Source: Coriobacteriia bacterium (GTDB lineage: Bacteria > Actinomycetota > Coriobacteriia > Coriobacteriales > QAMH01). Taken from it: 19,592 bases of DNA. Shown here piece after piece: positions 13,426 through 19,592 of this stretch. The position numbers and the translations under genes were made by a program. Position 1 is the stretch's first letter. The number at the start of each line of letters is the position of its first letter. The notes under the pieces were generated by a model, which had not been told where the DNA came from, did no database searches, and worked only from the letters and a program-made list of their open reading frames with translations. The DNA lies in assembly GCA_900756605.1 (NCBI GenBank), contig CAAEKX010000243.1:1-19592 (forward strand), given 5' to 3'.

Positions 13426-14919
13426 ATGGACAAAGACGAAATCTGGAGCAAGACACTCGCCCTCCTTCTCGAAAATACGGACGAGGAGGATCCAAAGACC
13501 GTCTTTCTGAACCTCCTCACTCCCGTCGGAGTCTTTGGGAATCAATTCGTCTTGCTTGCAGAGAGCACGCCCGTCGAATCGTGGGTAAGGAAAAACTACC
13601 TTGGAGAGATGCAGGAAAAGCTTCTTCAGGTCACCGGCACCCCAATAAGCATTGGGTTGGGTGTTAACACGCAAAAGGACACACCCCAACAGCAAGCGAC
13701 AAATACGCAGGTCACAGCAACACAAGAACCAATGCAGCAAACAGAGCCTGATTGGATGAACCAATTCGTTGATCCGTCGAGCATTTCGAACCAGGCTCCA
13801 TCCTCGACCATGCCCGCAGCCGAGGAGGCAGGACGTGTAGGGGGAGAATACGCTTCGTCTCCCACAAGCGGAGAGGAAGCACTCTTCTCAAAGTGCACCT
13901 TCGACACCTTCGTCGTGGGCAAATCAAACGAGTTTGCCCGTGGCGCTGCCCTTGCCGTCGCAGAGCAACCGGGAATCGCATATAACCCGCTTTTCATCTA
14001 CGGAAACTCGGGCTTGGGAAAGACCCATTTGCTCGTTGCGATCGCAAACTACGCGATGCAAAACTTCCCGCGTATGGCTACGCGATATGTGTCGGCTAAC
14101 AAGTTCCTCAACGATTACGTCGAGGCCACGCAGCGTAACCAATGGGGAACCTTCAACAGCAAATACCATCAGGTAGACATCTTGCTTGTCGATGACGTCC
14201 AATACCTCGAAGGTAAGGACGAAACCATCAATCAGCTGTTCAACATCTTCAACGAGATGACCAATCGCAACAAGCAAATCGTGCTCTCTGCAGATCGCGC
14301 CCCAAAAGACATCGACATGGACGATCGCATGCGCTCGCGCTTCATCTCGGGTCTGCTCGCGGACATCAAACCACCAGATTACGAAACGCGCCTGGCCATC
14401 CTGAAAAACTACCTCTCACGCGTGAACCAACATACGAGCTTCTACGGAAACATCCCCGATGACGTGCTCGGATACCTTGCAGAGGTTGCGACTTCAAACA
14501 TCAGGGAGATGGAAGGCGCCATCACGCGTCTCGTGAGCAACATGACGTTGCTGAAGAAAAACAGCATCAGCATCGAGGAAGCCCAGGAGCTGCTCCAGGA
14601 TTTCTTCCCGACCATACAAGACAAGCAAATCGACATCGCGCTCATCCAAAGCGAGGTAGAGCGCTTCTTCAAAATCTCGCATGAGGACATGATTTCGGGA
14701 AAGCGCTCGAAGGGCATCACGACCCCGCGTCACATCGCAATTTACCTCTCCCGCTACATGACGGAAGAGTCCCTCGAGTCAATCGGAAAGAAGTTCGGGG
14801 GGCGTGACCACACGACGGTCATGCACAGCGTAAACAAGATAGAGCGGGACCAGAAAGACAATCGGATACTATTTGACCAACTCGAACAGCTGACTTTAAT
14901 CATCCAGGAACGTTGTTAA
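13426..14919 (+). CDS. dnaA: Chromosomal replication initiator DnaA
   Basis: A 497-residue AAA+ initiator that binds DnaA boxes, melts oriC and loads the helicase. Domain I is about residues 1-80. Domain II (85-150) is a Gln/Thr/Pro/Ser-rich linker of low complexity. Domain III starts near SKCTFDTFVVGKSNEFA (155-171), with Walker A GNSGLGKT (193-200), Walker B DILLVDDVQYL (251-261) and the sensor/arginine-finger region MDDRMRSRF. Domain IV ends with the DnaA signature GGRDHTTVMHSV (458-469) and the basic SKGITTPRHIAIYL before it. No strong ribosome-binding site is seen; the start is 10 bp after the GHKL gene stop, so translation may be partly coupled. Length is typical. Sites matching DnaA boxes lie on both sides of this two-gene unit. 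Confidence 0.98.
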   Translation: MDKDEIWSKTLALLLENTDEEDPKTVFLNLLTPVGVFGNQFVLLAESTPVESWVRKNYLGEMQEKLLQVTGTPISIGLGVNTQKDTPQQQATNTQVTATQEPMQQTEPDWMNQFVDPSSISNQAPSSTMPAAEEAGRVGGEYASSPTSGEEALFSKCTFDTFVVGKSNEFARGAALAVAEQPGIAYNPLFIYGNSGLGKTHLLVAIANYAMQNFPRMATRYVSANKFLNDYVEATQRNQWGTFNSKYHQVDILLVDDVQYLEGKDETINQLFNIFNEMTNRNKQIVLSADRAPKDIDMDDRMRSRFISGLLADIKPPDYETRLAILKNYLSRVNQHTSFYGNIPDDVLGYLAEVATSNIREMEGAITRLVSNMTLLKKNSISIEEAQELLQDFFPTIQDKQIDIALIQSEVERFFKISHEDMISGKRSKGITTPRHIAIYLSRYMTEESLESIGKKFGGRDHTTVMHSVNKIERDQKDNRILFDQLEQLTLIIQERC

Positions 14920-15145
14920 CGTGGATAACCCCGTAGAAAACCAGTGAATAGAAGGTTGAGGAACTCTTGATAAGTTTTACCCGCTAAAATGTCTGTTGAT
15001 AACGCAATCGGTTTTCGACAAGAAACGTCAATCGGAAAAGAGGGGCTGAACTGGTAGAAAAGAAGTTTTCCACTAATTCACCTGTCTTATTATGATTATT
15101 AGATATATATAAATAAGAACTAATAATAATAGGGGAGAGAGCAAC
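14920..15145. other. Origin region, right part (dnaA-dnaN intergenic)
   Basis: This gene-free stretch holds DnaA-box-like sites at 14920-14928 (TTATCCACG on minus) and 14994-15002 (TTATCAACA on minus), each one mismatch from TTATCCACA. A very AT-rich tract follows at 15086-15131, ending in TAATAATAATAG. The AT-rich tract is a candidate unwinding element and must also hold the dnaN promoter, of which no single convincing version is visible. Confidence 0.6.
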
Positions 15146-16246
15146 GTGAAATTCAGAATCTCAAAGGACGACCTTCTGAACGCCATTAACACCGTATCAA
15201 AGGGCATGTCGTCGCGGTCAACACTTCCCATCCTCTCGGGCATCCTGCTCGAGACAACCAATCAGGGCAAACTCGTCTTCCAGACGACCGATCTCGAAAT
15301 CTCGATCAAACACGCCACCAACGCAAACATCGAGGAGCCCGGCCGTTGCGTCATCCCCGGCAAGCTACTTGCAGACATCGTCAAGAGCCTCCCCGACGCA
15401 TCTATCGAGGTCAGCACCCAAGACGAGCAGGCACACATCACCTGCCTCGACTCGTCCTTCACGCTCTCCGCGCTCAATCCTGCGGACTTCCCCTACTTCC
15501 CGCAGGTCAATCCTTCGACAACCATCGTGCTTCCTCCCGCAGAGCTCGCCGATGCCGTGCGCTGCGTTGGCAAGGCAGTTTCGCGCGACGAGTCTCGCAT
15601 CATCCTCACCGGTATCTTCTTTGCCGTCAAAGACGGTGTCGTGACGCTCGCCGCAACGGACTCGTACCGCCTTGCCGTGGCGGAGATTCCCGTTCCCAAC
15701 TCCGACGTCAACGACTTCTCCGCCATCATCCCTGGTAAGACCTTCGACGAAGTCTGTCGCCTGGCACTCTCGAGCGATTCCGTCTCGGTCGGATTCTCCG
15801 AAAACCAGGTTCTCATCACCTTCGGCGAGACGATCTTCGTGAGCCGAAAAATCGAGGGAACCTACCCCAATTACAAGCAGCTTATTCCCGCCGATCATGA
15901 GGTTTCGATTCAGGCGGATTCGCAAGCGCTCATCACCGCCATCAAACGCGTCGCGATCCTCGCGCAATCCCACACCCCCATCAGGTTCCAATTCTCCGCC
16001 GAGGGTCAAAACGTCACCATCTCCGCCAACACCGCAGATGTTGGTGGAGCGTCCGAGGTCGTCGGTGCCGAGGTAGACGGTCCGAGCATGGAGATCGCCT
16101 TCAACCACCAGTACATCCTCGACGGACTCAACATGATCAAGGGTGACGTGCTTATCGAGCTGCAATCCTCCCTCAAGCCCGGCATCCTCAAGAGTGTCGA
16201 CAAGGAAGACTTCCTGTACCTCGCCATGCCCGTCCGTCTGAACTAG
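15146..16246 (+). CDS. dnaN: DNA polymerase III sliding clamp (beta subunit)
   Basis: A 366-residue clamp that encircles DNA as a dimer and tethers polymerase III and other enzymes. Three repeated clamp domains cover about 1-120, 128-245 and 246-366. The N-terminal MKFRISKDDLLNAINTV and SRSTLPILSGILLE (23-36) are typical, and FSAIIPGKTFDEV opens the interdomain region. The C-terminus KEDFLYLAMPVRLN holds the MP-R residues of the peptide-binding pocket. The start is GTG at 15146 with GGGGAGAGAG just upstream. recF follows after 21 bp in the same transcript. Confidence 0.97.
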   Translation: MKFRISKDDLLNAINTVSKGMSSRSTLPILSGILLETTNQGKLVFQTTDLEISIKHATNANIEEPGRCVIPGKLLADIVKSLPDASIEVSTQDEQAHITCLDSSFTLSALNPADFPYFPQVNPSTTIVLPPAELADAVRCVGKAVSRDESRIILTGIFFAVKDGVVTLAATDSYRLAVAEIPVPNSDVNDFSAIIPGKTFDEVCRLALSSDSVSVGFSENQVLITFGETIFVSRKIEGTYPNYKQLIPADHEVSIQADSQALITAIKRVAILAQSHTPIRFQFSAEGQNVTISANTADVGGASEVVGAEVDGPSMEIAFNHQYILDGLNMIKGDVLIELQSSLKPGILKSVDKEDFLYLAMPVRLN

Positions 16247-16267
16247 CGACTGGTCTTCACTCGCACG

Positions 16268-17434
16268 ATGGCGCTCAAGATCACAAGCATCACCCTCGAC
16301 AACATACGAGGGTATAAGCACCTGTCCCTTGATGAGCTGGGCAATCTCGTCATCATCGTGGGGCCAAATGCCGTTGGCAAGACGAACGTCATCGAGGCAA
16401 TCCAGCTCCTCACCTCCACATCATCCTTTCGCAAGCCCTCGTGGACGGAGCTCGTTTCCTGGGACAATCGACAAGGTTACGCTCTCATCCACCTAGAGGA
16501 AGACAAGCGACACCTCGAGCATCGCCTTGTCGTATCCGAAAACGACCATCTCTACGAAGTCAACGGGAAGAAGAGAACACCTGCGGCAATTCGCGGTTCC
16601 CTTCCCTGCGTGTTGTTCATTCCCGATGATCTTCAGCTCATCAAGGCATCCTCTGCCCGTCGCCGCGATGCCATCGACGCCCTTGCCGTGCAGCTTTCGA
16701 AAAACTACTCTTCGCTCAAGAGTGACTATCAGCAAGCACTCAAACAGCGAAACCTCCTCTTAAAAGAGGGTATTCACGAGGGGTCGCTCTTCGATTCCTG
16801 GGACGAGTCCTTCTCCGTTCACGGCGCACGTCTTTGCCTTGCCCGCTGGCGGCTTTTCGACCGCCTTTTTGCGCGCATGACCACGATCTACGGCGATGTT
16901 GTTCCCCAAGAGCGCCTTGCGGCTCGTTACATTCCTTCATGGGAACGATTCGATAGCGAACAACGCCAGGTTGGCGATATCGACCAGTACCAACCTGGCG
17001 ACGACTCATCGGCCCTCACCCTCGAGGAGCTCCAGAGAGAGCTCCTCGAACAATCGCAATCCCTGGCGGAGGCGGAGCTTCGTCGTGGGATATCGCTCGT
17101 AGGTCCCCACAAGGACGAGATGGCCTTCTTCATCAATGAGAGAAACGCCCGCCTTTTTGCTTCCCAAGGGCAACAGCGCACAATCGTTCTCGTGATGAAA
17201 CTCGCTTGTGTCGAGCTTGTCAACGAGCTTATGGGAACTGAACCCGTCCTTCTTCTCGACGATGTCATGTCCGAACTCGACGAGAAACATCGCAACGCCC
17301 TCACGGCCTTCATCGAGAAAAACGTCCAGACCTTCATCACCACGACAAACCTCGACTACTTTTCCCCTGACATTCTCGATCACGCCACCATCGTGCGCGT
17401 GCCTATTGAGGGCACGCGCCACGAATACCGGTGA
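16268..17434 (+). CDS. recF: DNA replication and repair protein RecF
   Basis: A 388-residue SMC-like ATPase that, with RecO and RecR, helps load RecA at single-strand gaps and at stalled forks. Walker A is VGPNAVGKTNVIEAI (31-45). The ABC signature is SQGQQRT (299-305), in place of the usual LSxGQ-type core, with Walker B VLLLDDVMSELD (327-338). A coiled or helical region lies between about 130 and 290. LRNIRGY-type N-terminal LDNIRGYKHLSL (10-21) is characteristic. No Shine-Dalgarno is evident; translation probably follows dnaN, 21 bp upstream. Length is within the family range. Confidence 0.96.
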   Translation: MALKITSITLDNIRGYKHLSLDELGNLVIIVGPNAVGKTNVIEAIQLLTSTSSFRKPSWTELVSWDNRQGYALIHLEEDKRHLEHRLVVSENDHLYEVNGKKRTPAAIRGSLPCVLFIPDDLQLIKASSARRRDAIDALAVQLSKNYSSLKSDYQQALKQRNLLLKEGIHEGSLFDSWDESFSVHGARLCLARWRLFDRLFARMTTIYGDVVPQERLAARYIPSWERFDSEQRQVGDIDQYQPGDDSSALTLEELQRELLEQSQSLAEAELRRGISLVGPHKDEMAFFINERNARLFASQGQQRTIVLVMKLACVELVNELMGTEPVLLLDDVMSELDEKHRNALTAFIEKNVQTFITTTNLDYFSPDILDHATIVRVPIEGTRHEYR

Positions 17435-17564
17435 GAAAGCGGTCGGACAAGACAAGGATCGCCCCCTAACCACAGTCGAGAAATCTCCACCGATGCAGCA
17501 CCCTTTGATGCGTTATAGTGAACCAAGCACCTAAACGAACATAAACATGGCATGGGGGTGTGTG

Positions 17565-18143
17565 ATGACGGGGTATGACATCGGTTCGGAAATAGAGGGA
17601 GTCGTTCGTTCCCTCCAGCGTAACAACCCCGACCTTTCCGCGACGGCGCGCCTAAAACGCGCCTGGAACCTGTCCGTCGACAAGCGCATTGCCGAGCATG
17701 TTACTGCTGTTTTCGTTGTACCCAATACCGCTGCGAGCGAGGTCATCGTATACGTTGATAGCTCCATCTGGGCGACAGAGCTCAACATGCAATCAGAACT
17801 CCTGCGCCTCAACCTCAACATAGAGCTCAACAAAGATGCCGATGAGCCTTCCAATGTCATGAGAAAGGCCGAGCAAGTTGAGAAGCTCACCTTCAAGGTC
17901 TCGAAGGAGCAGTATGTCGCCCGCGATCGCCGTCTTACGACGCTCCAGCTCCTCGAAGCCGAGGATGAGGATTACCGCAAGGCCCAGCCTGTCGCGCTCG
18001 ACGAAGAAGAGCTCTCGGGTCTTGAGGAAGCGCTCTCCCACATCGAGAATGACCAACTTCGCGATACCGCCTATGCTGCCGCCAAGGCAAATCTCGAATG
18101 GCAAAAGGGTGTCGATAGCTTCAGGAACCAACGTCCGGCATAA
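17565..18143 (+). CDS. DUF721 / DciA-family protein
   Basis: A 192-residue protein of the DUF721 family, to which the DciA helicase-loading factors belong. In Mycobacterium and other actinobacteria such a gene lies between recF and gyrB, as here, so a role in loading or retaining the DnaB helicase is the best prediction. The DUF721 core covers about residues 12-95 with the typical W(NLSV)..RIAEHVTAV....IVYVDSSIWATEL....LLRLN pattern. The C-terminal half (100-192) is rich in charged residues and probably flexible. The ATG at 17565 follows GGGGG by five bases and is preferred. An in-frame ATG at 17547 lacks a ribosome-binding site but would add six residues. A TATAGT at 17514-17519 may be its own -10 element. 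Confidence 0.85.
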   Translation: MTGYDIGSEIEGVVRSLQRNNPDLSATARLKRAWNLSVDKRIAEHVTAVFVVPNTAASEVIVYVDSSIWATELNMQSELLRLNLNIELNKDADEPSNVMRKAEQVEKLTFKVSKEQYVARDRRLTTLQLLEAEDEDYRKAQPVALDEEELSGLEEALSHIENDQLRDTAYAAAKANLEWQKGVDSFRNQRPA

Positions 18144-18144
18144 A

Positions 18145-18175
18145 ATGAGACAGTTGCTCAGAGCAACTGTCTCAT
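18145..18175. terminator. 31-base perfect palindrome after dciA (possible terminator)
   Basis: Arms of 15 bases (ATGAGACAGTTGCTC and its complement) flank a single central base, starting one base after the dciA stop codon. The hairpin is strong but only a broken T-run (ATATTCTT) follows. It may stop transcription in both directions or act as an mRNA-end stabiliser. Confidence 0.5.
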
Positions 18176-18451
18176 ATTCTTGACCAGACAGTTCCGCCCC
18201 GGCGACTTTTGTCTGGTTCCCATAATTTCCATATCTTCTACTGCTTATGATGAGACGATTTAAGCCCTCATAAGCCCTCAAAACATTTACTGTGGTGGTT
18301 ACCCCCATACATGGAGCCGAAAAGCCCTTAAAACACAAAATATTGTGTTTTAAGGCAAAATCACCTGATAAATGCACTAGAATGTGCCGAGCATTCATGA
18401 CAATGGTGGAAGCGTACCGTATGGTGCGCTTCCTGTAGTGTTAGGAGAATG
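18176..18451 (+). other. gyrB leader / promoter region, no gene
   Basis: It holds a 7-bp inverted repeat ACCAGAC...GTCTGGT (18183-18189 / 18211-18217), a tandem 10-bp direct repeat TAAGCCCTCA at 18261-18280, a 15-mer at 18271-18285 repeated with two changes at 18321-18335, and the palindrome at 18326-18355. TAGAAT at 18378-18383 is a possible -10 element, without a clear -35. No coding frame is credible. Confidence 0.55.
18326..18355. promoter_or_regulatory. 30-bp palindrome with an NrdR-box-like core upstream of gyrB
   Basis: Arms of 13 bases (CCTTAAAACACAA / TTGTGTTTTAAGG) flank AATA. The central 16 bases, ACACAAAATATTGTGT at 18333-18348, match the reported NrdR box consensus (acaCwAtATaTwGtgt) at 15 of 16 positions. 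NrdR boxes usually occur in pairs and I see no second one at the expected distance. The site is about 100 bp ahead of the gyrB start and is likely an operator, whichever protein binds it. Confidence 0.5.
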
Positions 18452-19592
18452 ATGGCTGAGCAAGAAACCAGCTACGGCGCACAAGACATCCAGATTCTCG
18501 AAGGTCTGGAGCATGTCCGCAAGCGTCCCGGCATGTACATCGGATCGACGGGTCCCAAGGGCCTGCATCACCTCGTCTACGAGGTTGTCGATAACTCCGT
18601 CGATGAGGCGCTTGCCGGTTTTTGCAACCAAATTGACGTAACCCTCAATGAGGATGGATCCTGCACCGTCGTCGATGACGGCCGTGGCATTCCCGTCGAG
18701 GAGCACCCCAAGCGCAAGAACATGTCGACGCTCGAGGTCGTTCTCACCATCCTCAATGCCGGCGGCAAGTTCGGCGGCAGCGGCTATAAGGTTTCCGGTG
18801 GTCTGCACGGCGTCGGCGTTTCCGTCGTCAATGCCCTCTCCTCGAAGGTCGTTGCGCAGGTCAAGCGCGATGGTGCCATCTGGGAGATGGAGTTTTCACG
18901 TGGCAAGACCGTCCAGAAGATTATCGAGGTCGGCAAGACCGAGAAAACCGGCACGACCATCACCTTCTGGCCCGATCCGGAGATTTTTCAGACCGTCGAG
19001 TTCGATTACGAGACGCTGCGCATCCACTTCCGCCAGACGGCCTTCCTCAACAAGGGCCTCAAGATCGTCTTCTGCGATGCCCGCGGCGAAGAACCCAAAA
19101 CCGAGGTCTTCCAGTACAAGGGTGGCATTATCGACTTCGTCAGGTATATGAACGAAGGAAAGACCACCCTCAACGACAAGCCCGTGTACTTCGAGGCCGA
19201 AAGTGAGGCCGGCGAGGTCGAGATCTCCATGCAATGGACCGAGACCTACTCCGAAAACGTTCGCTCGTTTGCCAACAACATCGACACGACCGATGGTGGT
19301 ACGCACCTCGAAGGCTTCCGCACGGCACTGACCAAGACCATCAACGAATACGCGCGCAAGAAGAATCTTCTCAAGGAGAAGGACGAGAACCTCTCCGGCG
19401 AGGATTGCCGCGAGGGTCTCTCCGCCGTCATCTCCGTGCGCTTGCACGAGCCGCAGTTCGAAGGTCAGACCAAGGCCAAACTCGGCAATCCCGAAGTGCG
19501 CGGTCTCGTCATCGGTGCCGTCAACAAGGGTCTCGCCGAATATCTTGACGAGAACCCCAAGCCGGCGAAGATGATCGTGCAAAAGGCCATCC
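18452..19592 (+). CDS. gyrB: DNA gyrase subunit B (3' end cut off by window)
   Basis: The frame is open from ATG 18452 to the window edge, 380 full codons of a protein normally 640-800 residues. The GHKL ATPase half is complete: N-box LVYEVVDNSVDEALAG (41-56, E44 and N48), DDGRGIPV (75-82), GGKFGGSGYKVSGGLHGVGVSVVNALS region (104-130) with GLHGVG at 117-122, and the transducer domain with the QTKAKLGN switch-lysine motif near residue 345. The TOPRIM and gyrase-A-contacting parts lie beyond the window. AGGAG precedes the second of two adjacent ATG codons by four bases, so 18452 is preferred over 18449. It introduces negative supercoils with GyrA and is the target of aminocoumarins. Confidence 0.97.
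   Translation, partial: MAEQETSYGAQDIQILEGLEHVRKRPGMYIGSTGPKGLHHLVYEVVDNSVDEALAGFCNQIDVTLNEDGSCTVVDDGRGIPVEEHPKRKNMSTLEVVLTILNAGGKFGGSGYKVSGGLHGVGVSVVNALSSKVVAQVKRDGAIWEMEFSRGKTVQKIIEVGKTEKTGTTITFWPDPEIFQTVEFDYETLRIHFRQTAFLNKGLKIVFCDARGEEPKTEVFQYKGGIIDFVRYMNEGKTTLNDKPVYFEAESEAGEVEISMQWTETYSENVRSFANNIDTTDGGTHLEGFRTALTKTINEYARKKNLLKEKDENLSGEDCREGLSAVISVRLHEPQFEGQTKAKLGNPEVRGLVIGAVNKGLAEYLDENPKPAKMIVQKAI

Noticed and set aside
15365..16321. Long open frame on the minus strand opposite dnaN (318 codons)
   Set aside because: The composition is typical of the antisense frame of a high-GC3 gene; dnaN on the plus strand is unambiguous.
17793..18398. Minus-strand open frame over the dciA 3' half and the gyrB leader
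   Set aside because: It runs through the perfect palindrome at 18145 and lies antisense to dciA; there is no ribosome-binding site or family resemblance.
18894..18909. parS-like sequence around TTTTCACGTGGCAA inside gyrB
   Set aside because: Only about 10 of 16 positions fit parS and the outer arms are wrong; it is explained by gyrB codons.
1..19592. CRISPR array, prophage, transposase or biosynthetic cluster
   Set aside because: No regularly spaced repeats, phage genes or transposase domains are seen; apart from small palindromic elements, the content is core chromosomal.

Overview
This window spans a bacterial chromosomal replication origin. The conserved order is rpmH-rnpA-yidD-yidC-jag(khpB)-rsmG-parA-parB leftward from the origin and dnaA-dnaN-recF-dciA(DUF721)-gyrB rightward. 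A DUF721/DciA gene between recF and gyrB, and no mnmE/mnmG in the parA-rsmG block, fit Actinomycetota better than Bacillota. The moderate GC content, the AT-richer origin block and the AMMECR1/MEMO/radical-SAM cluster make me favour the class Coriobacteriia (Eggerthella/Slackia-like). The class and genus are inference.

Left part (1-7374): a truncated DUF4013 membrane protein and a small acidic protein of unknown function (minus strand, with a good promoter); tRNA-Ser(CGA) followed at once by an AI-2E/PerM-family membrane protein; an AmrB-AmrA (MEMO/LigB-like plus AMMECR1) fusion and the radical SAM protein AmrS, separated by a perfect 21-bp inverted repeat; a 93-bp palindromic intergenic element; tRNA-Ser(GGA) with its terminator; D-Ala-D-Ala ligase (ddl); and rlmN, which converges on parB.

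Origin-left block (7389-12032, all minus strand): parB, parA, two perfect parS sites, rsmG, jag, yidC, yidD, rnpA and rpmH. These genes serve segregation, rRNA methylation, RNA binding, membrane-protein insertion, tRNA 5' processing and the ribosome. rpmH has a clear sigma70-type promoter.

Origin (12033-12662 and 14920-15145): two clusters of DnaA-box-like sites flank a two-gene unit, which suggests a bipartite oriC. The first gene of that unit is the most interesting item in the window. It encodes a 250-residue protein with a complete GHKL (HATPase) nucleotide-binding fold and a C-terminal winged helix-turn-helix. It lies between the origin and dnaA, only 10 bp ahead of dnaA, and a perfect DnaA box lies in its likely promoter.

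Right part: dnaN, recF, dciA and the first 380 codons of gyrB. The roughly 300-bp region before gyrB holds a hairpin, a repeated 15-mer and a 30-bp palindrome whose core looks like an NrdR box.
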